Shown piece by piece: positions 40,956 through 50,130 of a DNA stretch of 64,000 bases. How positions within the stretch are numbered: the stretch's first letter is position 1; every line of letters starts with the position of its first letter. Source of the stretch: CAVWDI01 sp963793095. GTDB lineage: Bacteria > Chloroflexota > Anaerolineae > Anaerolineales > UBA4823. The translations under genes were made by a program, and so were the position numbers. The stretch covers positions 372,001 to 436,000 of the forward strand of contig CAWBYY010000001.1 in assembly GCA_963793095.1 (NCBI GenBank), read 5' to 3'. The notes under the pieces were generated by a model, which saw only the letters and a program-made list of their open reading frames with translations, searched no databases and was not told the origin of the DNA.

Positions 40956-42173
40956 TTAATCGATCCATTCGATTATCGTGGTTTCTCCCTGTCCAACACC
41001 CACGCACAGGGTCGCAAGGCCGTAGTAAGGACGATCCTCCTGCGGGGCGCGGCGGCGCATCTCATGCAGTAGAGTTGTCAGGATCCTGGCGCCTGAACAA
41101 CCTAATGGATGTCCAAGGGCAATCGCGCCGCCATTTACATTCGTGATTTCATGGCGAAAACCCAGTTCATGCATTACAGCCAGCGCCTGAACAGCAAAAG
41201 CTTCATTAAGTTCAATCAAACCGATATCTTGAATGGTTAAACCTGCCCTTTCCAGCGCCTTTCGTGTAGCAGGTACAGGTCCAATCCCCATCGTTCGCGG
41301 CGGCACTCCGGCAGATGCGCTCGAGATAAAACGCGCCATGGGATTTAACCCCATTTCCCGGGCTTTCTCCGCACTGGTGATGAGCAAAGCGGCTGCGCCG
41401 TCATTCAAGCCGGATGAGTTGCCGGCGGTTACGGTGCCATCCTTGCGAAAAGCGGGCTTAAGCCTGGAGAGCGCTTCAAATGATGTGTCCCGGCGCGGCC
41501 TTTCATCCGTATCCACCAGAATGGGGTCGCGCTTCTTTTGAGGGATGGAAACCGGGATGATTTCCTGGGCAAATTTAGCGGAGTCTATTGCAGAAATGGC
41601 TCGCTGGTGGCTTGCCAGCGCAAATCTGTCCTGATCTTCACGGGATATCCGGGTAGTATCCCAGATATTTTCAGCGGTCTCACCCAGAGGATCGGTGCCG
41701 TATGTTTCAACCATCCTGGGATTGGGATATCGCCATCCCAGGGTTGTATCCCACATTGTCAGATTTCCCCAGGGGTAAGGCTGCTCAGCTTTTGGAACTG
41801 AAAAGGGGGCTCGGCTCATGCTCTCCACTCCGCCAGCGATATAGACATCCCCTTCACCGGCCAGGATTGCCCTGGCAGCCGAGTTGACCGCAGTTAGCCC
41901 GGAAGCGCACAGCCTGTTAGAAGTCACACCAGGGATTTCCACTGGAAAACCAGCCAGCAGCAGCGCCATCCGGGCAACGTTGCGGTTGTCCTCCCCAGCT
42001 TGGTTAGCGCAGCCCATATAAACTTCCTCCACCAGCACCGGGTCAATCCCCGTTCTTTCGACAATGGCTTTTAATACGACTGCAGCCAGGTCGTCCGGGC
42101 GGACAGGCGCCAGCACGCCTCCCAGCGATCCAATAGGTGTTCGAACAGCATCGATAATCACAGCTTCTGGCAT
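40956..42173 (-). CDS. Acetyl-CoA acyltransferase (thiolase, 3-oxoadipyl/3-ketoacyl type)
   Basis: A 405-residue thiolase distinct from the one at 34.6 kb. The nucleophile is Cys89 in SNRLCASG; GHPLGCSGAR and the C-terminal LCVGVGQG complete the active site. It resembles acetyl-CoA acetyltransferases and the PcaF group. It sits alone next to the reductase gene and away from the beta-oxidation operon, so it may serve aromatic or branched acyl-CoA degradation or another 3-ketoacyl-CoA route. Confidence 0.92.
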   Translation of the reverse strand: MPEAVIIDAVRTPIGSLGGVLAPVRPDDLAAVVLKAIVERTGIDPVLVEEVYMGCANQAGEDNRNVARMALLLAGFPVEIPGVTSNRLCASGLTAVNSAARAILAGEGDVYIAGGVESMSRAPFSVPKAEQPYPWGNLTMWDTTLGWRYPNPRMVETYGTDPLGETAENIWDTTRISREDQDRFALASHQRAISAIDSAKFAQEIIPVSIPQKKRDPILVDTDERPRRDTSFEALSRLKPAFRKDGTVTAGNSSGLNDGAAALLITSAEKAREMGLNPMARFISSASAGVPPRTMGIGPVPATRKALERAGLTIQDIGLIELNEAFAVQALAVMHELGFRHEITNVNGGAIALGHPLGCSGARILTTLLHEMRRRAPQEDRPYYGLATLCVGVGQGETTIIEWID

Positions 42174-42570
42174 ATTTCGCTCCTGAAATCTGGGATCAAC
42201 AGGTTTTTAAACATACAGATTCCGAGATGGAAAAATGTATTTCCAGTATTGATTCTACCACCCACATAACCGGAGCGGATTAAATGTACGATTTATATAA
42301 TACAAAACCAATGAATCATTATTGGGTTGGATTGAGATAATTCCCAACAGCTGGTATTGAAGCTGCACCATCCGGTTGGTGACTGAGAGGACCCAGGCGC
42401 TTTCGCTAAAACTGGGGATTTTAAGGGAGGAATAGGTAATCAGGTTGGGGGACCTGGCCTGCGTGCATCCTGCCAGCGGGGTACTTGAGATGATATAATT
42501 TTTGTCTCTGTGAAAAATAATTCACAAAAATAAAATAATATAACTAATTATTCAGTTACAGGGAGGCTGT
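42174..42570. other. 397-base intergenic region with possible RNA structure
   Basis: No coding sequence was found. A TATAAT at 42494-42499, with only weak -35 sequence, may serve the copper chaperone gene. Between about 42380 and 42480 several short hairpins can be drawn on either strand, including CACC/GGTG near 42370, a CCCAG/CTGGG stem around a GCTTTCGC loop, and an AGGTT/GACCT pair. I could not match these to a known riboswitch. Confidence 0.3.
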
Positions 42571-43071
42571 ATGAGAATTGGGCTCATTTCCGCTGTCCTT
42601 ATGATAATTTTATTGAACAGCGCCTGTTCGGGCGGGACGCCTGAACAATCATTAACTGTCTCCGACCCTTGGGTCCGGGCGTCTGGTATGGTGGAAATGA
42701 GCGGAGAATCCGGGATGGAGGCGGGGGCGGACATGCATGATCAAGCTGGAGGTTTGCCAGTTAATACAGCCGGTTATTTGCTGGTGGAGAATGTGGGAGA
42801 CCAGCCTGATAGACTGCTCAGGGTTGAAAGCGATATCGCTGAAGCGGTTGAACTGCATATCAGTGAGATAGAGGATGATGTGATGAAAATGCGCCAGGTT
42901 GAATTTATTGAAGTGCCCCCAAACAGCCAGGTGGAACTCAAACCGGGTGGGTATCACATCATGTTTATCGGGCTTAACAAATCGCTTGATATGGGAGATA
43001 GGGTTGAGATGAGGTTGATATTTGAAATTTACGGTGAGTTAGCGGTACTTGCAGAAGTCAGGGCGCCTTAA
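42571..43071 (+). CDS. PCu(A)C-type periplasmic copper chaperone lipoprotein
   Basis: A 166-residue lipoprotein. Residues 1-19 form a signal ending LNSAC, so Cys19 would be lipidated. The PCuAC fold follows: VSDPWVRAS at the start, HISEIEDDVMKMR in the middle and GGYHIMFIG near the end, giving the His and Met copper ligands of the family. Such chaperones carry Cu(I) to cytochrome oxidase or other cuproenzymes. An insert rich in Gly/Glu/Met/His (about residues 45-65: EMSGESGMEAGADMHDQAG) may add metal binding. GGGAGG precedes the ATG. Confidence 0.87.
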   Translation: MRIGLISAVLMIILLNSACSGGTPEQSLTVSDPWVRASGMVEMSGESGMEAGADMHDQAGGLPVNTAGYLLVENVGDQPDRLLRVESDIAEAVELHISEIEDDVMKMRQVEFIEVPPNSQVELKPGGYHIMFIGLNKSLDMGDRVEMRLIFEIYGELAVLAEVRAP

Positions 43072-44722
43072 TTTTATCCACTTGTTCTGAGCCTCCCAAC
43101 CCAGAGATCACATCTTCAGGGATTAACCAGTCCGTATCCGGGAACAGGCGGGCAATCTGGGGAGCGAAAAGGTCTGAACTGCGCATAACAACCGAAGGGC
43201 TACCGCATTCCGTTATCCGACCGCCTTCCAGGATTGCAGCCCGATCTGCTACCCGGGCAGCAAGTTCCACATCATGGGTAACCAGCAGGACCACGGTTCC
43301 ATCACTGCGCCATTCCTGGAGCAGGGCAACCAGGGTTTCTTTTGCAGTGTAATCCAGCCCGCGGGTGGGTTCATCCAGCAAAACAACCTCTGGTCTGGTG
43401 ATTGTGACTGCCCCCAGTGCAGTCCGCTGGCGCTGTCCAACGCTCAAGTCACGCGGGTACTGGTGGGAGAGGTTTTCCAATCCCAGTTGGGAGAGCGCCT
43501 TCTGGATACTTCGCTGCGCTTTTTCCGGATTTTCTGGATCACCTGTTTCCTGGTGGTTGCGCAGGGTAACCATCAGTTCCTCTTCCACACTGTCTGCAAA
43601 AAGAAGTGTATTTGGATCCTGAGGCAGATAACCAATCTGGCGGCAAATCTCGGATACCTTCAACTTGCTTGCATCTTTGCCTTTGATGATTATATTGCCT
43701 TTAGCCAGGGGAATTAATCCAACGATGGATCTTAGCAGGGTGGTCTTCCCGGAACCATTGGCCCCCATCAATACCAGTATCTCACCCTGAAAAATATCAA
43801 GGTTCAGATGCTTGAGCACCTGGGATTTGCCCAGAGACACCTGAAGATCAGTAATCGTAATAAGTTTATCCCGGTCTGGGCCAACCTTCTCAGGTGGATG
43901 TGCTGGTGTTGATGCTTTTTCCTGAAATCCCGAAAATGAATTTCTGGCCTCCTCCAGGGTGACCGGGAGCGTCTTGATCTGCAGGGCTTTGGCGAGCGCC
44001 GTCACAGGCGGTACCAGTTCTATCTGCTCCAGTACCTGCCGGGCGCTGCCGGTGATCAATCTATCTCCATTTTGGTTAATGTAAATAAGATTATCTGTAA
44101 ACTGAAGCAGTCTTTCGATGCGGTGTTCAGCAATCAGGATTGTCAAACCAGTTTTCTGGTTGAGATTTTTGATCGCCTTCAGAACCTGCCAGGCAGATTG
44201 CGGGTCTAACTGTGAGGTTGGTTCATCCAGTACCAGAATTTCTGGTTTTAACGACAGCGCAGTTCCGATTGCAACCCGCTGTCGTTCGCCCCCGGATAAT
44301 GAATTTATTCTCCGGTTTCGGAGCGGCTCAATTTCCAGCAACTCGAGCAGATACTCCACCCGGGTGTGCATTTTTTCAGGAGGCATGGCAATATTTTCGA
44401 GCGTGAATGCCAGTTCATCCTCAACCCTGTCAAGGATGAACTGGTATTCCGGGTCCTGGAAGATAAACCCGACATGCTGGGACATAACTTTTGGGGTAGC
44501 CTGGACTGGATCCAAACCAACAACCCGGATATCGCCTGATAATACGCCTCCGCTGAAATGGGGAACCAGACCATTGACACAGCGCAGCAGGGTCGACTTG
44601 CCTGATCCGGATACCCCAATAACCAGATTAAATGTCCCCGGCTGGATATCCAGGTTTATATCCTTCAGGGCAGGTTTTTCTGTCCCTGGATAACTGTAAG
44701 AAACCTCTCTAAAAGTGATCAT
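43058..44722 (-). CDS. ECF transporter, fused double ATPase subunit (EcfA-EcfA')
   Basis: A 554-residue ABC protein with two complete nucleotide-binding domains. Domain 1 has Walker A GVSGSGKST (about residue 38) with LSGGERQRV; domain 2 has GANGSGKTT and LSVGQRQRT. Such A-A fusions energise energy-coupling-factor transporters. Its start overlaps the end of the T-subunit gene by 14 bases. With the T and S subunits upstream, a riboswitch-controlled vitamin uptake operon is likely; the substrate would be cobalamin from context. Confidence 0.9.
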   Translation of the reverse strand: MITFREVSYSYPGTEKPALKDINLDIQPGTFNLVIGVSGSGKSTLLRCVNGLVPHFSGGVLSGDIRVVGLDPVQATPKVMSQHVGFIFQDPEYQFILDRVEDELAFTLENIAMPPEKMHTRVEYLLELLEIEPLRNRRINSLSGGERQRVAIGTALSLKPEILVLDEPTSQLDPQSAWQVLKAIKNLNQKTGLTILIAEHRIERLLQFTDNLIYINQNGDRLITGSARQVLEQIELVPPVTALAKALQIKTLPVTLEEARNSFSGFQEKASTPAHPPEKVGPDRDKLITITDLQVSLGKSQVLKHLNLDIFQGEILVLMGANGSGKTTLLRSIVGLIPLAKGNIIIKGKDASKLKVSEICRQIGYLPQDPNTLLFADSVEEELMVTLRNHQETGDPENPEKAQRSIQKALSQLGLENLSHQYPRDLSVGQRQRTALGAVTITRPEVVLLDEPTRGLDYTAKETLVALLQEWRSDGTVVLLVTHDVELAARVADRAAILEGGRITECGSPSVVMRSSDLFAPQIARLFPDTDWLIPEDVISGLGGSEQVDKIKAP

Positions 44723-45797
44723 CTTCCGGCTTTGGTTCTACAGATGAATATTCTGAACCACCCTGAAATCGAATTAAAATCCCGGGAGCGAGCAGTCCAA
44801 GTGTGATAAAAATAACCATGGGGTCAACCGCTGGAAAGGTCATAGCTGGATATGGGTTATAAAAAAGGGAACGCCTGTCCAGGTGCAAAAGCGGCAGCCA
44901 GTAAACAGATATAACGATGATCGAAATAAGAATCACTCCAAAATCATAGCCATTCCATTTTTCGGGCCTGTAAATGCTGCGTGGGGTTCGCCGGCCGATT
45001 ATCCAGAGTGAAAAAATGATCAATCCCAACCCCAGCCCAATCATTCCTTTCCCGAAAGTGCCGCTGGAGGAAATAAACTGTAACAGCCAGCCGGAGAAGA
45101 TCAGAGCGAGGCCAAAAACCTGGCTGATCCTGAGGTTCTTATTTGATCCATTCGGTTCACTGTGGGTGAAACCTCGTGCTGTCATCGCTTCAGCCAGCCC
45201 GATCGCCTTTTCCAGTCCTCCAACCAGCAGCGGCATGACCAGTGGGATCCAATCACGCAACCCCCGTACCCGGTGACCCCGGATCGCCTGGGATTCACGG
45301 ATTTGATCAAGCTGCCGGATTGTATTCGGCATGAAGGTAATTGCAATTGAAATTATCACGGCGAGGTTATCGAACGCCGGCGGGATCAGCCGGACAAGCG
45401 AATGGACCGGGAGAGCCAGATTTACCACAAAAAATGCAAGCAGGATCCCGCTCAAAATCAATCCATTGATAGCCCCAAATACTAACCCCTCCAGTGTAAA
45501 TGGCCCACCCAGATAAGGAATCCAGGCTGGCAGCGTAAAAATGACTGTCTTTCCATATTGGGAGATCAGGCCATTGAATACGGCAGAAAAGAGAATGATC
45601 AAAAGGGAGATTTTCAGAGGAGAGATAGGGACCGGTGGACCTGCCTCGAGATTTTCCTTTTCAATCCCTGTTTTTACGAGATGCCAGACAATAATAAGAA
45701 TAAAGAAAATTAACCCGAGATATACTGGATTGCGGGTGCTCCACAATCCAATGAGGACTGCACCCAGCCAGAAAATCCAGGACCATGTGTTTACCAT
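44709..45797 (-). CDS. ECF transporter transmembrane (T) subunit
   Basis: EcfT couples ATP hydrolysis to the S component. The 362 residues have about six or more hydrophobic helices, with MTARGF and then the long cytoplasmic helices typical of the family (SQAIRGHRVRGLRDWIPLVMPLLVGGLEKAIGLAEAMTARGF). The C-terminal 60 residues are longer than in common EcfT proteins. It lies between the A-A and S genes (5-base gap to the S gene). Confidence 0.88.
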   Translation of the reverse strand: MVNTWSWIFWLGAVLIGLWSTRNPVYLGLIFFILIIVWHLVKTGIEKENLEAGPPVPISPLKISLLIILFSAVFNGLISQYGKTVIFTLPAWIPYLGGPFTLEGLVFGAINGLILSGILLAFFVVNLALPVHSLVRLIPPAFDNLAVIISIAITFMPNTIRQLDQIRESQAIRGHRVRGLRDWIPLVMPLLVGGLEKAIGLAEAMTARGFTHSEPNGSNKNLRISQVFGLALIFSGWLLQFISSSGTFGKGMIGLGLGLIIFSLWIIGRRTPRSIYRPEKWNGYDFGVILISIIVISVYWLPLLHLDRRSLFYNPYPAMTFPAVDPMVIFITLGLLAPGILIRFQGGSEYSSVEPKPEDDHF

Positions 45798-45802
45798 TTC
45801 TT

Positions 45803-46663
45803 TTATCCCTGGCTGTTTTCAGCTGCCAGATCCGCCTGAGGGATTTCATACTGGAAGGAGAATTTACTCCTGAAACGCCTTAAAGCCCGCAGGACAGGTT
45901 CCCCAAACAATAGAATAAAAAGGAAATTCCCTGCAGCCCGGGCGAGATCCCACACCAGTGAAGTAACCAGATAATATATAGAGTATCGATTTAATGTATC
46001 CAGCCAGGAGATGCCCTGTTCCCAGTACTGGTTTGCTGGGCCGGTGATATACGGCCAGGACCACAGGTTCAACAACGCGCCGTATAAAAAACCCCAGACC
46101 CCTCCGAAAACAGCCAGGACAATCACTTCCCGGAAGCGTCCTTCACCCCCAATTATTCTCACAACCGGCCTGCACAGAGGGGCGCTCATCCCTACCCAAC
46201 CGGCTGCAAACATCTGGCCTGGCAGCCAGGGCCCAATCCCACCGGTTAAAAGAGCGGAGATCAGGATCGTCATGGATCCCATCAGGAAACCAAACCGCCC
46301 TCCAAACACATAGCCGGTCAGCACGATCAGGAAAAAGATCGGGCTGAATCCGCCCGGGCCAGGGATCGCTACTTCCAAAAATCGCAGTGCGGCATTAATG
46401 GAGACCAGCAATCCCAGCAGTGCAATCAATTTGGCATCGACCGATTGACCCTGGACTTCATAGAGCAGGACGATAAGACAAATCCCCAGGAGCAGAGTCA
46501 TCATCAAAGGCATCTCGGCTAACCTTGGTATGGGATTATTATCAGGTTGATTAAAAGCAGGAAATATCAGCGGATAGGTAAATGCCAGCAGCCCAATCAA
46601 TGTTGTCAGGCAGTAAATCAATATGCTGATTAAATTGTTACTTTTTTTGTCCGGATACATCAA
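45803..46663 (-). CDS. ECF transporter substrate-binding (S) subunit, CbrT-like
   Basis: A 286-residue membrane protein with about six to seven helices. The central region (PGPGGFSPIFFLIVLTGYVFGGRFGFLMGSMTILISALLTGGIGPWLPGQMFAAGWVGM) resembles the CbrT-type ECF S component, which takes up cobalamin. The assignment to cobalamin rests also on the B12 riboswitch and transcobalamin-like proteins next to it. The preceding decayed gene ends 17 bases upstream. Confidence 0.8.
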   Translation of the reverse strand: MMYPDKKSNNLISILIYCLTTLIGLLAFTYPLIFPAFNQPDNNPIPRLAEMPLMMTLLLGICLIVLLYEVQGQSVDAKLIALLGLLVSINAALRFLEVAIPGPGGFSPIFFLIVLTGYVFGGRFGFLMGSMTILISALLTGGIGPWLPGQMFAAGWVGMSAPLCRPVVRIIGGEGRFREVIVLAVFGGVWGFLYGALLNLWSWPYITGPANQYWEQGISWLDTLNRYSIYYLVTSLVWDLARAAGNFLFILLFGEPVLRALRRFRSKFSFQYEIPQADLAAENSQG

Positions 46664-46679
46664 AAGGATTATAGCAGTC

Positions 46680-47596
46680 TCAGGAGAGCAGACTGGTTAA
46701 GAATTTCTGGATGATTTGCAGGAAGTCCAGGATCGATGACCCCGCTGATACATCTTTTTCCGGAACATCGGTGGCTTCCAGGAAATAAAAATCCCCTGCT
46801 TTGGAGGCTGCATCCGCTGCTTTCCTGGGTGGTCCTGAAATCCCTTCCATATTATTCCCAGGCTCTGGGATGGCTGAACTTTCCGTGATTTCAGCTGTGC
46901 TGGAAGGTGTGATTTCGACATTTTCAGCAACTTCCGGGGTAGAAGTAACTGTAATTAGGACAGCAGTTGGAGCAGATGTAGCAGGGATGGCGGGGATAGG
47001 GCTGCTGGTTGGTGGATTGTTCTGGGAGGGTAGGGGTGTCGCCGTGTTTGTGGGTTGTTTTGTCGGTGTCGGAGTTGGCGAAGTAGGGGTCACAGGGATA
47101 AAAGTCGGTTTCCGGGTTTTGGCTGGTTTTTTTTGATCGGAAGACTGCGATTTACAGATCTCCTCATAACTGATTGGAGGCGGCGGAGATTGACCATTTC
47201 CCCAGACCCATCCATCAACATCCTTATCCTGCAACTGGTAACTCCCTGCACCTAAAGAAGAGTATTCCCAAGTGTTGTCTCGTAAATGCCAGTATGACCA
47301 GTACAATGGGACCTGGCAGTGAGACAGGTGTCATCGCCAGGGCAGCCGGTTCCCCAATTTTGCATATCGCAGCTCCCAAACCTGAGAAATCCACTTCCAG
47401 ATCCAATGATGTTTTTGTAGTAGTTCGTAACCAGTGATTGTTGCACTATCTAAGGGTATGCAAAAAGTTCGATGGAACCATCGCCATACTGGATTATCAA
47501 GCCCGCACGGTTGGTGGATTGAGCCTCTGTTATCGACAACGGAATGACCAACAACCCGAATAAAAAAATATAAAGTAGGATTTTTTGTATTTTCAT
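46680..47596 (-). pseudogene. DUF4430 (transcobalamin-like) protein with Thr/Pro-rich linker, frameshifted
   Basis: An ATG at 47596 begins a Sec signal (MKIQKILLYIFLFGLLVIPLS). The chain continues RAGLIIQYGDGSIELFAYP, then jumps frame to LDSATITGYELLQK, again to CPGDDTC, and again to YWSYWHLRDNTWEYSSLGAGSYQL, ending with DVDGWVWG, a DUF4430 C-terminal signature. From 47306 the frame is open to 46680 and holds a Thr/Pro-rich linker and a short C-terminal helix. At least three shifts break it, so it is either decayed or poorly sequenced. It is just upstream of the ECF S gene. DUF4430 is also called transcobalamin-like C-terminal domain, so it may bind a corrinoid. Confidence 0.7.
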
Positions 47597-47713
47597 TGGA
47601 AGGAAATTAATTAAAATTCAGTTTGAATATGGTTATTGACCAGAAGCTTCCGGTTAGAGCATATATTTCGAAGACTGTATATCTATGCAAAAATATCGTC
47701 TTCAAAGCTACTC

Positions 47714-49190
47714 CTAATTCTTTTCCTGTGACTTAGTCATTATATTTATCCGGGTTAACAGTGCGATTGTGAAATCAAGGTGAGCTGCATTTCCGCTAAA
47801 TATTACCGGCAGGTATGCACCATCACATAACATCCAATGATCTGTGTTAATCGGGAAGGGTTTCGCGTTTAGAGCTGAAATTGCCTGAGTAGTTGCTGTA
47901 ATTTGTTCCTGTATTACCTTCTTTCCATATAAAACTGCCGTCTGCATCCTGGTTTCTAAGTAAGTACTGGACTAGGATTATTACCATCCATCTGCCATGC
48001 TGCAGAGGTGGGATCTTGACCAACCGCGTAGATTGCCTGTATCGCATATGCGGTCGAATTGGTGTCGCTGGCTGTGAACCCTTTGTTGGATCATACGGGA
48101 AAAACCACCGTCATCCTGCTGGCAGGCTTTGAGAATATCTCAGACCGTCCTGAATTGCGGTTGAACCGGGATCCTCACCGACTGCAACCAATGCCATGAC
48201 CGCCAGGGCGGTTGTGTTCGAATCGCAGGTGAAATTCATCATTCCATTCCCAACAGGTGTATGTTGTCCCGCCAAATTCTCGGTGATTGTTTGTTCTTGA
48301 GAAAAGTAACAGCGCTGCTTCCAGGAATTGTCCTATTCATTGCTTTTGTTCCCAGCATCGCCCAGATGTGAAAACCGGATTGGGAACTGAACTGTCCATT
48401 GTCTGGATTGTAATAGTCCATCGGCGATTTTGTTCCAGCAGGTCTGCAGGCACCGGTTGCGGTCATCCCTGTCGCCAGCTTACCGGCTTGAGCGCACCTT
48501 TAAGCTGTATGAAATGCGTTGTTTTTCCAGTAAGTCAAATAGCGATTTTCCGTCCACTTCTCTGCGCCAGTCTTCTGCTGATAATATGTCGAACCAATTG
48601 CCAGGTTTACTTCATTGGAACTTGATGAGGAGCCATAACCTCCAGTAGTCAAGAGTCCTGTTGTTAAGCGTAACCAATCCAGGGCGTGAGCCACCGGGGG
48701 AATTGGCGGGACATTCATCGGTTCTAAATATTCAGACCATACCCAACCATCGATCTCGTCCCCATTGAATGTTGTAGACCCAGCCCCAACAGGGTGTTCT
48801 ACCAATGCAGCTCCCATCCAGAAGTTAGTAACCCCAGAAGTTCGGAATCCAGCAAAAACAGTCTATCAGCCGGACATCCAACACCGTTAATACTACAGAC
48901 TGCTTCACCAAACCTACCATAATCAGTAGGTAACGACTTCAAGCCCGGTCGACCTAAGCGCATTCAGACCGGAGATAGGCGGTGTAAATGTGATTTGGAT
49001 GTAATCAAGATCACCAGGACTGTATTGAATAACGATATCCGTCTGTTCAGAAATGTCAAGAGGGGTTTCAGGATTGTCAATATCTACGGACTTAGCTGAA
49101 ACTGATGAAAAATAGAAGTAAACAACCAACAAAGAAAATAAATACTACAAAAATGGAGCCGATAATGTTGACCATCGAAATCTTCTTCAT
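47714..49190 (-). pseudogene. Transcobalamin-like protein (DUF4430 plus alpha-toroid repeats), decayed
   Basis: Read leftward from ATG 49190, with GAGGAG at 49195-49200. A transmembrane/signal helix (IIGSIFVVFIFFVGCLL) is followed by DUF4430 pieces (SVDIDNPETPLDI, GLEVV, VCSINGVGCPAD, DCFCWIPNFWGY, GDEIDGWVWSEY). Then come alpha-toroid repeats of the squalene cyclase/transcobalamin type (YYNPDNGQF, NSTAYAIQAIYAVGQDP, QYLLRNQDADGSF, ATTQAISAL). These pieces lie in several frames with at least six breaks, including an in-frame TAA near 48499. Human transcobalamin and intrinsic factor have the same two parts. The riboswitch directly upstream controls it. Whether it is dead or mis-sequenced is open. 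Confidence 0.75.
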
Positions 49191-49251
49191 GTTACTCCTC
49201 CAGGTAATTTAGGTTTTCTTTATGAATTTCGAAGTAAATGAGGTGGGAATG

Positions 49252-49284
49252 CAAAAACACAAAACCCGCCCTTTTTGGGGCGGG
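49252..49284 (-). terminator. Riboswitch-controlled intrinsic terminator
   Basis: On the minus strand CCCGCCC pairs with GGGCGGG (forward 49265-49284) around a five-A loop and is followed by a U-rich stretch. It lies between the cobalamin riboswitch and the start codon at 49190. GGGAGGC (forward 49334-49340) can pair with GCCTCCC (forward 49282-49288), which overlaps the first arm of the terminator, giving an antiterminator. Confidence 0.75.
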
Positions 49285-49344
49285 AGGCTCAAACAAACGA
49301 TTGGGGGTTGTGGGTTTGGTTTCCACAGGCCCGGCCTCCCTTAC

Positions 49345-49497
49345 CTCGAGAGAGATAACGAGCGAGGCTGGGGTGGGAATTCGGGCTTCACATGAAAAGT
49401 GTTACCGCTGCGGGACAGCACCAGACTAACATTGATACCTCAATGCTCACTGGTTTTCCCCATTATGCGCCACGCGTCCGGGCGACAGGCGCACCTC
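49345..49497 (-). promoter_or_regulatory. Cobalamin riboswitch
   Basis: Read leftward from 49497, the RNA has the conserved core of the B12 riboswitch: GGTGCGCC...GGCGCA, then GGGGAAAACCAGTG, AGTCTGGTGCTGTCCCGCAGCGGTAA, and AAGCCCGAAT in place of the B12-box start. Its 3' part (TCCCACCCC) is less canonical than the usual ACCTGCC. It precedes the transcobalamin-like gene and the ECF operon and has a terminator/antiterminator pair downstream. Binding of adenosyl- or methylcobalamin would normally turn expression off. Confidence 0.85.
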
Positions 49498-49582
49498 AAC
49501 CTGCTTGTGATAATTTTCCCTAATTTATCACCAAGCGAATTTTCTGTCAATAAGAATTGGCTTCAGGATAATAAAGTAGAGA

Positions 49583-50083
49583 TTATTCGTGGGGGAGAAT
49601 CTCATCTGCGGGAGGCAGTTCATATGATTCGAATTCGCCCCAGCGCCAGCCTTCAACGGCAGCGCCTTCGATCCGGGTTTCGGTGGCTCCAACCTGGTAG
49701 TCCATCCATTCGGTTCCGTCCCAGTAATGGTAGTTCCAGTAGGTATCTTTAGCGCAGAAACAATCATCCGACGGGCAGCCAATCCCTTCGATTGCGCACA
49801 CCGCCAGGAAGCCGTCGCCGAAGTCATGGACGCTGATTTCAAGCCCGGTTTTCTCGAGCGCCTCAAAACCGCTTACCGGCGCCTCGATCTGCAATTCTTC
49901 AACCCTGAAATCATCAGGGCTGAACCCTACCACTATATAGACAGGTTCTGCCTGGTGATCGTCTACGGCACCCTGACCGCCCGCTTCAGAATCCTGGGCT
50001 GGATTAGCAAAGATGATAATTATGATAAGGGCGATATTGATAATGGTGATTAGAGCCGGAATTAACAGATTTCCTTTACGCAT
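49583..50083 (-). CDS. Small DUF4430 (transcobalamin-like C-terminal) anchored protein
   Basis: A 166-residue protein from the ATG at 50083, which has GGAG a few bases upstream; an ATG at 50095 is in frame but lacks one. It has an N-terminal membrane anchor (about 8-28), then a DUF4430 domain: VYIVVGFSPDDFRVEELQIEAPVSGFEALEKTGL, GIGCPSDDCFCAKDTYWNYHYWDG and VEGWRWGEFESYELP. The paired cysteines CPSDDCFC occur in this domain family. It is intact, unlike its two relatives downstream, and may be a corrinoid-binding surface protein. It lies just upstream of the riboswitch. Confidence 0.8.
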   Translation of the reverse strand: MRKGNLLIPALITIINIALIIIIIFANPAQDSEAGGQGAVDDHQAEPVYIVVGFSPDDFRVEELQIEAPVSGFEALEKTGLEISVHDFGDGFLAVCAIEGIGCPSDDCFCAKDTYWNYHYWDGTEWMDYQVGATETRIEGAAVEGWRWGEFESYELPPADEILPHE

Positions 50084-50130
50084 AAATTTCTCCATCTCGG
50101 TTGAAGCTAAATTAGATGATATCTTTAACT

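Noticed and set aside
42340..42490. TPP riboswitch
   Set aside because: ACTGAGA and CCAGCGGGG recall TPP elements, but the conserved GAACCTGAT core and correct spacing are missing.
46801..47136. Long plus-strand frame rich in Val and Gly
   Set aside because: Mirror image of the Thr/Pro-rich linker of the DUF4430 gene on the minus strand.
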